The position numbers were made by a program, and so were the translations under genes. Positions 16,665 to 25,091 of a stretch of 38,419 bases of DNA are shown piece by piece (position 1 is the stretch's first letter; each line of letters starts with the position of its first letter). The notes beneath the pieces are model-generated. The model saw nothing but the letters and a program-made list of their open reading frames with translations, had not been told where the DNA came from and did not search any database. The DNA is from Bacteroidia bacterium (GTDB taxonomy: Bacteria; Bacteroidota; Bacteroidia; UKL13-3): the NCBI GenBank assembly GCA_020049855.1, contig JAGVLJ010000079.1, forward strand, positions 1 through 38,419, in the 5' to 3' direction.

Positions 16665-18043
16665 TCGCACAGGTTAAACATATTTATTTTCTCGGCATTG
16701 GCGGCATTGGCATGAGCGCCCTGGCTCGGTATTTCCATATGGCAGGAGTTCATGTTGCCGGTTATGATAAAACAAGCACTCCGCTTACGAAACAATTGGA
16801 AGCAGAGGGCATGGCGGTGCATTACGAGGACGATTTGAATTTAGTGAGCGAAGAAATAAAGGATGTTGCCCATAAAGACCAAACCTTGGTTGTGTATACA
16901 CCCGCTGTTCCCAAAGACCATAAAGAGTACAATTTCTTTTTAAGTAACGGGTACACCTTACTCAAGCGTTCACAACTGTTGGGTCAGGTTACAGAAAATT
17001 CTTTTTGTATTGGCGTGGCCGGTACACATGGCAAAACCACTACATCTACATTAATTACTCACTTACTGAATAGCGGAGGCATTGCATGCAACGCGTTTCT
17101 CGGAGGTATTTCGGCCAACTATGATTCGAATTTGTTGCTGGGCAACGGAGAGTTTAACGGGAAGAAAGTGGTGGTAGTGGAAGCGGATGAATTCGATCGT
17201 TCTTTCCTCACGCTCTCACCGGATATAGCTGTGATCACTTCCATTGATGCCGATCATTTGGATATTTATGGGAAACATGAAGAACTTAAAAAATCTTTCC
17301 TTGATTTCAGCAATAAACTCAAAACAGGCGGACTCTTGTTTATCAAAGCCGAATTACCTGTGATTCCTGAGCTGAAGGTGAATTATAAAATTTATTCACT
17401 CAACGGGAACGCAGAAGTAAATGGCAGCAACCTAAGGATAGAAAACGCACAATACAGTTTTGATTTAAGTATTGATGGAACAGAAATAAAAAGCCTGCAG
17501 CTTGGTGTTCCGGGATGGCACAATGTAGAAAATGCGGTGGTGGCTTCTGCGGTGGCGCTGCATATGGGCGTGAGTGAGGCCGATTTGAGAGATGGACTGG
17601 AAAGTTTCCGCGGAGCCAAACGCAGGTTTGAATATATTTTACGAAGTCCTGAGATTATCTTTATTGATGATTATGCCCATCATCCGGAAGAAATAAAAGC
17701 TTTTCTCAGTTCGGTGAAACAAATGTATCCGGGCAAAAAAGTAACGACCATTTTTCAACCGCATTTGTTTACCCGCACACGCGATTTTGCCGTTGGATTT
17801 GCCGAGAGTCTTTCCCTGGCTGATGAATTGGTTTTGCTTGACATTTATCCAGCGCGTGAATTGCCAATCGAGGGAGTTACATCTAAAATGTTACTTGATA
17901 AGGTGACCATTACTCATAAGGAACTTTGTTCCAAAGGGGAATTATTGGATAAAATGCGCCACCGTCACCCGGAAGTATTGGTGACCATTGGAGCCGGAGA
18001 TATTGATCAGTTGGTTGAACCTTTAAAAAAATTGTATGAATAA
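16661..18043 (+). CDS. murC: UDP-MurNAc:L-alanine ligase MurC
   Basis: The first Mur ligase, attaching L-alanine to UDP-MurNAc; 460 residues. The N-terminal motif HIYFLGIGGIGMSALARYF (7-25) is the MurC Rossmann loop. AGTHGKTTT (120-128) is the ATP P-loop with the His typical of MurC. EADEFDRSFL, SIDADHLDIYG, FRGAKRRFEYI and IDDYAHHPEEIKA are all present. The start codon is TTG 16661, overlapping the TGA of the preceding small gene (TTGA); the encoded N-terminus is family-like and no ATG lies closer. It overlaps ftsQ by 8 bases. Confidence 0.96.
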   Translation: MIAQVKHIYFLGIGGIGMSALARYFHMAGVHVAGYDKTSTPLTKQLEAEGMAVHYEDDLNLVSEEIKDVAHKDQTLVVYTPAVPKDHKEYNFFLSNGYTLLKRSQLLGQVTENSFCIGVAGTHGKTTTSTLITHLLNSGGIACNAFLGGISANYDSNLLLGNGEFNGKKVVVVEADEFDRSFLTLSPDIAVITSIDADHLDIYGKHEELKKSFLDFSNKLKTGGLLFIKAELPVIPELKVNYKIYSLNGNAEVNGSNLRIENAQYSFDLSIDGTEIKSLQLGVPGWHNVENAVVASAVALHMGVSEADLRDGLESFRGAKRRFEYILRSPEIIFIDDYAHHPEEIKAFLSSVKQMYPGKKVTTIFQPHLFTRTRDFAVGFAESLSLADELVLLDIYPARELPIEGVTSKMLLDKVTITHKELCSKGELLDKMRHRHPEVLVTIGAGDIDQLVEPLKKLYE

Positions 18044-18854
18044 GGAAGAACATTTATATCAACTGAAACGAATCGGAATTATTGCTCTTTGGGTTTTACT
18101 GCTGAGTGGGCTGGTGGTTTCCCTTGCCTTTGTTCAACACGAGCAAAAAGGTGTTCGCTGTAAAGAAATAGTTATTACCATAAGCCCCGAGAATGATAAT
18201 TTTTTTGTAGATCGCAGTATGGTTATTTCCATTCTTACCAACGAAGGAAGAGAAACCGATTTGCTTGGGAAACCCTTAGGGCAGTTGGATGTATCGGCAC
18301 TGGAGTTAAAACTGGAGCGAAACCCATTTATCAGTAATGCCGAAGTATATGCTGATATTAATGGCGATTTAAAGATAGATGTGCACCAGCGCAGGCCCGT
18401 CATGCGTGTCATGCTAAATGATGGAACAGGTTATTACATTGACAACAAAGGTTTCAAAATGCCATTATCTGAATTGTATACGGCACATATCATTGTAGCC
18501 ACAGGTAATATTTCCGAGAATTATGGAATCAATGATTCACTTAGAACAAATGTTACGCACGAATTATACAAGTTGGCCGAGTTTCTTGAAAAAGATGAAT
18601 TTTGGAAAGCTCAGGTGGAGCAGGTTTATGTAAATGAGAAGAGTGATTTAATACTGGTACCTAAAATCGGAGACCATACCATTGTACTTGGTTCTGTGGC
18701 AGGAATAGAAGAAAAAATGAATAGGCTAATGGTGTTTTACACCGAGGCACTGAACAAAATGGGATGGAATGATTATTCAACAATAAATCTCAAATACGAA
18801 GGACAAATAGTTTGTACAAAAAAAAATCAACTGAACACATATGAGCAACAGTAA
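18036..18854 (+). CDS. ftsQ: Cell division protein FtsQ
   Basis: A 272-residue bitopic protein of the divisome core (FtsQLB). A short cytoplasmic N-terminus and one membrane segment (IGIIALWVLLLSGLVVSLAFV, about residues 12-32) precede a periplasmic POTRA-like region: NDNFFVDRSMVISILTNEG, then LELKLERNPFISNAEVYADINGDLKIDVHQRRPVMRV, the conserved FtsQ stretch. The beta domain contains YYIDNKGFKMPL. It is placed as usual between murC and ftsA, overlapping ftsA by 14 bases. Sequence similarity in the family is modest, but the NPFI-x-NAEV and QRRPV motifs make the call safe. Confidence 0.92.
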   Translation: MNKEEHLYQLKRIGIIALWVLLLSGLVVSLAFVQHEQKGVRCKEIVITISPENDNFFVDRSMVISILTNEGRETDLLGKPLGQLDVSALELKLERNPFISNAEVYADINGDLKIDVHQRRPVMRVMLNDGTGYYIDNKGFKMPLSELYTAHIIVATGNISENYGINDSLRTNVTHELYKLAEFLEKDEFWKAQVEQVYVNEKSDLILVPKIGDHTIVLGSVAGIEEKMNRLMVFYTEALNKMGWNDYSTINLKYEGQIVCTKKNQLNTYEQQ

Positions 18855-20133
18855 AATCATTGTAGGTCTCGACATCGGAACCACAAAAGTTTGCGCCATA
18901 GTTGGACGCAAAAACGAACATGGAAAGATTGACATTCTGGGAATGGGGAAAGCTGAATCAACAGGGGTAGCCCGTGGAGTTGTGGTTAACATTGAAAAAA
19001 CGGTTCAAGCCATCACACAGGCTGTTGACGAAGCATCCCGTAAATCAAATGTACAGGTACAGGTGGTACATGTAGGCATTGCCGGTCAGCATATCAAAAG
19101 TTTTCAGCACCGCAACACCATTACGCGGGATGATGCGGAATCGGAAGTAAACATGGAAGATATTAACCGTTTGCGGGAAGGGATGCACAAGCTGGCACTA
19201 CCTCCTGGCGATGAAATTATACATGTGTTGCCACAGGATTTTACCGTTGACAATGAACACGGAATTAAAGATCCGGTTGGAATGTCGGGTATTCGCCTTG
19301 AAGGAAATTTTCACATTATCACTGGTCAGATGATGGCTGCAAAAAATATTCGCAAATGCGTAGAAAAAGCCGGACTTACCGTAGCTGATTTAATTCTTGA
19401 ACCATTGGCCTCGTCAGAGTCAGTTTTAGATAAGGAAGAATTACAGGCTGGCGTTTGCTTAGTGGATATAGGTGGTGGAACTACCGATGTGGCTATATTT
19501 TATGATGATGTTATTCGGCATACTGCTGTAATTCCTTTCGGAGGTAATATTATTACAGAAGATATCAAAGAAGGCTGCTCGGTACTAAAAAATCAGGCCG
19601 AGTTACTCAAAGTAAAATTTGGTTCGGCAATGGCAATGGAGAATAAAGAAAACGAAATTGTATGTATTCCCGGCATAAGAGGTCGTCAGCACAAAGAAAT
19701 ATCGGTGAAAAATCTGGCTATGGTAATTCAGGCGCGGGTGGAGGAGATTTTTGAACAGGTATTGTACGAAATAAAGAGTTCTGGTCTTGAACGCAAATTA
19801 GCCGCAGGTATTGTTATAACCGGAGGTGGTGCTCAGCTAAAACATATCACCCATTTGGCTGAACTGGTAACCGGATTGGATGCCCGAATCGGTTATCCGC
19901 ACGAGCATATCGGTAAAGGAATGGATGACGTAAAAAGCCCAATGTATTCAACAGGTATTGGATTGGTGATGATGGGTATGGACGAAGGCAGCCAGAATCC
20001 GGAAGTGAAAGAGGAAAAAATGAAACGTACGGCTGCCGGAACGGAAGAAACTGGCGATAGCTTTTTTGGCAAACTTATCAAAAAGGGGAAAGGCTTTATG
20101 CTCTCTGATGACGAATTAGAGGATTTTAAATAG
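18841..20133 (+). CDS. ftsA: Cell division protein FtsA
   Basis: An actin-like ATPase that tethers FtsZ filaments to the membrane and recruits later divisome proteins; 430 residues. Phosphate-binding loops are VGLDIGTTKVCAIVG (about 8-22) and VDIGGGTTDVAIF, with an adenosine motif GIVITGGGAQLKHI. The 1C subdomain block (VVHVGIAGQHIKSFQHRNTI) is also FtsA-specific. The C-terminus contains KLIKKGKGFMLSDDELEDFK, an amphipathic basic segment that could serve as the membrane-targeting helix, though it is not exactly terminal. It is followed by an 81-base gap before ftsZ. Confidence 0.96.
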   Translation: MSNSKIIVGLDIGTTKVCAIVGRKNEHGKIDILGMGKAESTGVARGVVVNIEKTVQAITQAVDEASRKSNVQVQVVHVGIAGQHIKSFQHRNTITRDDAESEVNMEDINRLREGMHKLALPPGDEIIHVLPQDFTVDNEHGIKDPVGMSGIRLEGNFHIITGQMMAAKNIRKCVEKAGLTVADLILEPLASSESVLDKEELQAGVCLVDIGGGTTDVAIFYDDVIRHTAVIPFGGNIITEDIKEGCSVLKNQAELLKVKFGSAMAMENKENEIVCIPGIRGRQHKEISVKNLAMVIQARVEEIFEQVLYEIKSSGLERKLAAGIVITGGGAQLKHITHLAELVTGLDARIGYPHEHIGKGMDDVKSPMYSTGIGLVMMGMDEGSQNPEVKEEKMKRTAAGTEETGDSFFGKLIKKGKGFMLSDDELEDFK

Positions 20134-20186
20134 GCAGCCTGTTGATAAGTAGATAACTCAGATAAAAATAACTCAGTAAGTACAAT

Positions 20187-20194
20187 TAATTTTA
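20187..20194 (+). promoter_or_regulatory. Candidate -7 element before ftsZ
   Basis: The 81-base ftsA-ftsZ gap, the largest inside the cluster, contains TAATTTTACC 20 bases upstream of the ftsZ ATG. The same ten bases occur before mraZ. They resemble TAnnTTTG with the last G replaced by A. No -33 TTTG at 17-20 bases was found, so an ftsZ-specific promoter is possible but unproven. Confidence 0.3.
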
Positions 20195-20214
20195 CCACAC
20201 TAAAAACCGAGTTT

Positions 20215-21813
20215 ATGGTAAGTAAAATTCAGTTCGATATGCCCAAGGATAAATCATCAATCATCAAGGTTATTGGTGTGGGCGGGGGCGGGGGAAATGC
20301 CGTGAATCACATGTACAGTCAAGGCATAAAAGGGGTAGATTTTCTTATTTGCAATACCGATTCGCAAGCACTGGAGATGAGTCCTATTCCTAACAAAATT
20401 CAGTTAGGAACACATCTTACCGAAGGCCGCGGAGCGGGCGCCAATCCTGAAGTTGGCCGTAAAGCTGCAATGGAAAGCATTGAGGCAATCATTGACGGAC
20501 TTGGGGTAAATACCAAAATGTTGTTCATAACAGCCGGAATGGGTGGCGGAACCGGAACAGGTGCGGCACCTATTATCGCAAAAACCGCAAAAGAGTTCGG
20601 AATGCTCACGGTAGGTATCGTTACCATGCCATTTACATTTGAAGGTAAAAAAAGAAGACTGTTTGCCGAAGAAGGGCTTAACAATTTTAAAAAAAATGTA
20701 GATTGCCTTTTGGTCATCAGCAACGAAAAAATTAAGGAAACTTTTGGCAATATGTCGTTGCGCACCGCTTTTTCCGAAGCAGATACCATTTTAACCATTG
20801 CTGCAAAAGGAATCGCTGAAATTATTACTGTACCGGGTTATATCAATGTTGATTTCGAAGATGTGAAAACGGTGATGACCAACAGTGGCGTTGCCTTAAT
20901 GGGTTCTGCTACCGCCACAGGTGAAGACCGAGCTGTTAAAGCGGCACAAATGGCACTGGCGTCACCATTACTTAACGATAGCGATATTCGCGGTGCAAAA
21001 AATATTCTTCTCAATATTACTTCGGGCAAAAAAGAAGTGTTAATGGATGAAATTTCAGTTATCACTAATTATATTCAAGACGAAGCAGGGGTAAATGCAG
21101 ATATGATTTGGGGTAACTGTTATGATGACACACTGGAAGAGGAATTATCGGTTACCATTATTGCCACAGGTTTTGAAACCAAAGAAAACAAGTTCATCGT
21201 TAATACGCTAAACGATACTAAAATTATTCATAATATTACTTCTCCGGCAGTTGAAGAAATAAAGACCGATGAGCCGATACGCAAAGATGAAATCGTGTTG
21301 AAGCAGGCTTCGCTTTCATTTGAAGATAAAAAGGAAATTCTTGGGGTTTCGGCTCAAATTACTCCCGATCTTTCTGATGAGTCGGAATTTAAAAAACGCA
21401 TTGATGCCCTAAAGGAACAAATGCTTGACGCAAAGGCGGAGACGCCTCAGGAGTTTATAGCGAATGTAGAAGAGGTAACCGAATCGGTAATTGAAACTAC
21501 GGCTTCTTATGAGCCACCGATTCCACCCGTTCGGAGTGAACTAAGCAATCAGGTTGATGACGAGGAGGAGGAAAGAATCAAAAAAATAAAACAACGCATT
21601 ATTGAAATGCGAAACCTTAATCTGAGCCTGAGTTCTGAAAAGGGATTGAACGATTTGGAAAAAGAGCCGGCTTACGTACGAAAAAGGTTTAACCTGAACG
21701 ATGTACCTCATTCATCCGAATCAAACGTTTCCCGTTTTACTTTATCCGAAGACGAGAATAAAAAACCGGAGATTAAAGGGAATAATACTTTTTTGCATGA
21801 TAATGTTGATTAA
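20215..21813 (+). CDS. ftsZ: Cell division GTPase FtsZ
   Basis: A tubulin-like GTPase that forms the Z ring; 532 residues. The N-terminal GTP-binding loop is VIGVGGGGGNAVNHMY. The tubulin signature G110-G-G-T-G-T-G is complete, followed by MPFTFEGKKR and NIDFEDVKT-type T7 loop sequence (NVDFEDVKTVM). The GTPase and C-terminal domains end near residue 320. The remaining 200 residues are a long, charged linker, much longer than in E. coli, closing with a conserved C-terminal peptide (NNTFLHDNVD) of the kind found in Bacteroidota. A strong terminator follows. Confidence 0.98.
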   Translation: MVSKIQFDMPKDKSSIIKVIGVGGGGGNAVNHMYSQGIKGVDFLICNTDSQALEMSPIPNKIQLGTHLTEGRGAGANPEVGRKAAMESIEAIIDGLGVNTKMLFITAGMGGGTGTGAAPIIAKTAKEFGMLTVGIVTMPFTFEGKKRRLFAEEGLNNFKKNVDCLLVISNEKIKETFGNMSLRTAFSEADTILTIAAKGIAEIITVPGYINVDFEDVKTVMTNSGVALMGSATATGEDRAVKAAQMALASPLLNDSDIRGAKNILLNITSGKKEVLMDEISVITNYIQDEAGVNADMIWGNCYDDTLEEELSVTIIATGFETKENKFIVNTLNDTKIIHNITSPAVEEIKTDEPIRKDEIVLKQASLSFEDKKEILGVSAQITPDLSDESEFKKRIDALKEQMLDAKAETPQEFIANVEEVTESVIETTASYEPPIPPVRSELSNQVDDEEEERIKKIKQRIIEMRNLNLSLSSEKGLNDLEKEPAYVRKRFNLNDVPHSSESNVSRFTLSEDENKKPEIKGNNTFLHDNVD

Positions 21814-21842
21814 TAATTTTTAGATGTGAGTACAACTCAAAT

Positions 21843-21877
21843 AAAAAACCCTCTGGGCATATCTCAGAGGGTTTTTT
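21843..21877. terminator. Bidirectional intrinsic terminator between ftsZ and the lipoprotein gene
   Basis: AAAAAACCCTCTG (21843-21855) and CAGAGGGTTTTTT (21865-21877) pair perfectly over 13 bases around a 9-base loop. The GC core is flanked by A tracts on one side and T tracts on the other, so it can end transcription from both the dcw cluster (plus) and the convergent lipoprotein gene (minus). Confidence 0.92.
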
Positions 21878-21898
21878 ATTTATTATAGTAATTGCAGA

Positions 21899-22663
21899 TT
21901 AACTGAAGAAACTTTTGGCTGCGGCAATAAGTAGTAAGGCATGAATACTTAAAATGCCCATAGTGGCGTAACTCATGGAAATGGCTTTATTTCCTGCATC
22001 CGAAGGTGTATCAAGCATACCGAAAACTTGTTTTAATCCCAGTAATAAAGCAATGAATGCCTGAGCAAAGGCAAAGTAAAGAACCCAATGGTGTTTTGAT
22101 TCTTTTGGTTCTGTTTCTTTTGCAGAAATTTTTGAACCTATACTATTGGTTTGTTTTGTGTCGGTTGTTAATTCAGGGGTTGACGGAAAAAGTCGTGACT
22201 CATAGGTAGAGTTGGCTGCTGAATTCTTAAGCATGTACATATTAGAAGATGATGATGTGATTGAATTAAACCCGAAAGCCGGATCAATCTCATGATTTCC
22301 GATAAACTCTTGCCCAATCGGTATTTCATTCGCATTTTCATTTGTTGTTTGAGCAACTGCAATAGCTGCATCCTGCTGTACTTTTTGGTCGGCAGCATCG
22401 TCTGTGGCTATTGCAGCAGTTTGAACCGTAGCTGGGGATGTAAGTATTTTGATATCGGTAGGTTTGGCTTCTTGTATACCCACTTCTGTTTTTTGCTCCT
22501 TTACTTTTGCCTCCTGATATTCCCTTGACTGATGTCGCTTAGCAAAACTCTTTGATGCACGCCCCTTGGAACCCATTACACCCTTGTGATTTGAGGTGCT
22601 GCAGGCTGCTAATGTGGTAGCAAGAACCACAAGTGAAAGAAATTTACTATAACCTGACACCAT
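21899..22663 (-). CDS. Putative lipoprotein with C-terminal membrane segments, unknown function
   Basis: 254 residues. The N-terminus (MVSGYSKFLSLVVLATTLAAC) is a lipoprotein signal with lipobox LAAC, Cys21. The next 150 residues are low in predicted structure and rich in Lys, Gln, Ala, Thr and Ser (KSFAKRHQSREYQEAKVKEQK, then TDDAADQKVQQDAAIAVAQ). The last 65 residues hold two hydrophobic segments (VLYFAFAQAFIALLLGLKQVFG and ATMGILSIHALLLIAAAKSFF). I do not recognise the family. Such lipidated proteins with a hydrophobic C-terminal hairpin occur as hypothetical proteins in Bacteroidota. It has its own consensus promoter and ends at the ftsZ terminator. Confidence 0.75.
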   Translation of the reverse strand: MVSGYSKFLSLVVLATTLAACSTSNHKGVMGSKGRASKSFAKRHQSREYQEAKVKEQKTEVGIQEAKPTDIKILTSPATVQTAAIATDDAADQKVQQDAAIAVAQTTNENANEIPIGQEFIGNHEIDPAFGFNSITSSSSNMYMLKNSAANSTYESRLFPSTPELTTDTKQTNSIGSKISAKETEPKESKHHWVLYFAFAQAFIALLLGLKQVFGMLDTPSDAGNKAISMSYATMGILSIHALLLIAAAKSFFS

Positions 22664-22681
22664 AATCCCTTTTTATTTTCC

Positions 22682-22712
22682 CAAATTTACACGATTAAAA
22701 TTGCTTAACAAA
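22682..22712 (-). promoter_or_regulatory. Consensus promoter TTTG-N19-TAAATTTG of the lipoprotein gene
   Basis: On the minus strand TTTG (22712-22709), a 19-base spacer and TAAATTTG (22689-22682) match the Bacteroidota vegetative consensus at every fixed position. It occupies the 50-base gap before the ATG at 22663, with a leader of roughly 10-15 bases. The lipoprotein gene is therefore expressed independently of the FG-GAP gene upstream. Confidence 0.8.
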
Positions 22713-22713
22713 T

Positions 22714-25050
22714 TTATTCTTTTATTATTTTTTGTGAGATCAACATTCTATCACTGCTGAATATTTTAATAAAAAATATCCCGGGGGTTAAATATTTAGT
22801 ATTGATTTTCAGCGATTTTTCATCTTTCTGCCACATGGCAGCATATATCTCTCGTCCCCAAAGGTCAACTAGAGCCACACTTAAAGGTGATCCTGAATAC
22901 TTGTCGGAACGCTCGATCAACAGCATATCATTCACCGGATTTGGAAAAAGGACGATTCCCGCTTCGGTTAATTTTACTATACCTGTATTTTGATAAATTT
23001 TTACCTTAACAGTATCGTGTCCGATAATAGCAGGAAGTGTTTTGCGATGGTAACCCTTGAAGAAAAGGACACCACCGTTTTCAATTCCAACTATCATGTC
23101 GGGGATAGTATCATTGTCAAAATTTGCTACCACTGGATTGCATTTACTTAAACTGCCTACAATTTTATTCCCATACACCAAATCTCCCGGCCCCATCAAA
23201 ATAGAGTCTATCTCCGGAAAAGTAGACTCTAACCCTGCCTGCATACGGTAACTTCGTACACGTCCGCCAAAGGAGCCCACCATTAATTCAAGCATACTGT
23301 TATTGGCATAATTATATACAAATGGCGATGCATACCCAAAATATTGCCCGGGCTTTTCTTTGCTGAGTATCTGCCCTAGTGTGTCAGCTACAGGCACGGT
23401 CGAAAATTTATAACCGACAGTAAACGTATCATTGTTACGATAGTAATGAATAAGGCCTAAATCAGTTCCAACCAACAGATCGTTTTTACCGTCAAGATTC
23501 ATATCGTAGATGCAGGGCGAAGCGATACCGTTTACCTGAATATTCTGAAAGTTTAATTCCGGTGTGCCAAATGTCATATTACCACTTCCATTGGTAGAAT
23601 TATGAATAAAAGTGAGTGTGCCATCTGAGGCACCTAAAATAATGTCCGGTTTTTCGTCACCATCAATATCTCCGGTTGCCGGTTTTATGTACGAAAGGTT
23701 CAGGTTGGAAATGGAAAGGTAATTTGTATCCTGTATTTTGTACACAGGTTGCTGATTGGTTCCCATGTTTTGAAATAAGATCAACTGGTCTTTAGAGTTG
23801 TTGGAGTATTGCCAGTCTCCTCCGGTAGCTACAATTAAATCGGTTTTGCCATCCTGATTATAATCTAAAATAGCAGGTACAAATCGCCACCCTAGATCAA
23901 TTGATTCGTCAAGCAAAAAATTCTTTTTGATAAAAGTGAAAGCCGAAGCAGCACCCGTGCCGATATTTTGATATAGCCATATATTATCTTTAGTTTTTAT
24001 CTCTTCCACACCGTTTGGTGCAATAACCAAATCTTTTTTGCCATCATTGTTCAGGTCTACAAAATAAGCAGCAAGAGCGGAGGGAAATTTTGCCCTGATA
24101 GTATTTTTTGGAGTTAACGAATCATACGATATAAGCGTATCGGCTGCAAAGCCTTTGTATTTCCAGTTGAACTCCTTTCGTCCATTCTTAATATAATATA
24201 TAAAATCGTTCAGCACATCACCGGCATATAAATCAATATCTCCGTCCGCATCATTATCGAATAAGGTTAGCGTGGTGCCAAAGTGGGCATTTGTTTTAAA
24301 ATATATTTTTTCGCAACTCATTCCTAACTGAACTCTGTCGGTAACCAATACCGAACCCCAGCAACGGTCAACATTATAAAATTTAAATGAATCAATGGGT
24401 AAACTCTGCTCTACCTGATAGTTTTTATAATATTCGATATAAGCTCCCAGACTGCTCATAGCAACTATGTCCATGTCTCCATCCCCGTCTACATCGGCTA
24501 CATCAGGTAAATCGGTTGGACTAACTGACAATGGAAATGTGTCGGTAAAATAATAAATGCATTTGAGTTGGGGGGTTATGAGTTGAAATTGCAGGTTGCT
24601 TCCTGCACTTGTATTTTTAAATACACGGATATGATTATTTTGAATAAATAATCCCGGAGTCGGAATGTCAGGGTCGGCATTTGTGATTAAATCCATTTTG
24701 CCATCGTTATTGTAATCAAAGGTTCGCACCCAGTTTAGCAATCTTGGAAACTTGCTTCGATATTCGGGGGCATATTGAAATTTAATTTGTCCTGTGGTTC
24801 CACTATTTAGATAGGGGTGAATTAAAAAACCCATTCGGTCAAATACCAGTAAATCCAATTTGCCATCACCATTTAAATCAATATTATTGAACTGTGGAGC
24901 GGTAAATCCTCCGGTAAAAGGATAAAGAACGGTGTCATTGGCAGCATTCAAAAATTTCAAAATATTTGAGTATTGAAACCCTATATCCTGCGACCATGCC
25001 GTAAAAAAAAGGCAATTCACAAATAGAATGGTGTATAAAGTTTTTTTCAT
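22714..25050 (-). CDS. Secreted FG-GAP/VCBS repeat protein with T9SS sorting tail
   Basis: About 778 residues from ATG 25050 (MKKTLYTILFVNCLFFTAWSQ signal peptide); ATG 25065 would add five residues. The mature part is a run of about nine FG-GAP/VCBS-like repeats, each with an Asp-rich calcium-binding loop of the D-x-N/D-x-D-G-x-x-D type (DLNGDGKLDLL, DYNNDGKMDLI, DVDGDGDMDIV, DNDADGDIDLY, DLNNDGKKDLV, DYNQDGKTDLI, DIDGDEKPDII, DMNLDGKNDLL), expected to form an integrin-alpha-like beta-propeller. The last 75 residues form a type A T9SS domain (VLFPNPVNDMLLIE, then GIFFIKIF). A surface or released adhesin or structural role is likely. No enzyme domain is visible. Confidence 0.88.
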   Translation of the reverse strand: MKKTLYTILFVNCLFFTAWSQDIGFQYSNILKFLNAANDTVLYPFTGGFTAPQFNNIDLNGDGKLDLLVFDRMGFLIHPYLNSGTTGQIKFQYAPEYRSKFPRLLNWVRTFDYNNDGKMDLITNADPDIPTPGLFIQNNHIRVFKNTSAGSNLQFQLITPQLKCIYYFTDTFPLSVSPTDLPDVADVDGDGDMDIVAMSSLGAYIEYYKNYQVEQSLPIDSFKFYNVDRCWGSVLVTDRVQLGMSCEKIYFKTNAHFGTTLTLFDNDADGDIDLYAGDVLNDFIYYIKNGRKEFNWKYKGFAADTLISYDSLTPKNTIRAKFPSALAAYFVDLNNDGKKDLVIAPNGVEEIKTKDNIWLYQNIGTGAASAFTFIKKNFLLDESIDLGWRFVPAILDYNQDGKTDLIVATGGDWQYSNNSKDQLILFQNMGTNQQPVYKIQDTNYLSISNLNLSYIKPATGDIDGDEKPDIILGASDGTLTFIHNSTNGSGNMTFGTPELNFQNIQVNGIASPCIYDMNLDGKNDLLVGTDLGLIHYYRNNDTFTVGYKFSTVPVADTLGQILSKEKPGQYFGYASPFVYNYANNSMLELMVGSFGGRVRSYRMQAGLESTFPEIDSILMGPGDLVYGNKIVGSLSKCNPVVANFDNDTIPDMIVGIENGGVLFFKGYHRKTLPAIIGHDTVKVKIYQNTGIVKLTEAGIVLFPNPVNDMLLIERSDKYSGSPLSVALVDLWGREIYAAMWQKDEKSLKINTKYLTPGIFFIKIFSSDRMLISQKIIKE

Positions 25051-25065
25051 AGGCACTTTGGTCAT

Positions 25066-25073
25066 TAAATTTG
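25066..25073 (+). promoter_or_regulatory. Candidate -7 element of murF (TAAATTTG)
   Basis: A full TAnnTTTG match lies 18 bases before the murF ATG at 25092. The position 18 bases upstream reads TTTT, so the -33 box is imperfect. It overlaps the 5' region of the divergent FG-GAP gene. Confidence 0.5.
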
Positions 25074-25091
25074 ATTAATTTAATAAAGTAT

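Noticed and set aside
20400-20798. A 132-codon open frame on the minus strand
   Set aside because: It is antisense to the GTPase domain of ftsZ and arises from its codon pattern; the translation has no recognisable features.
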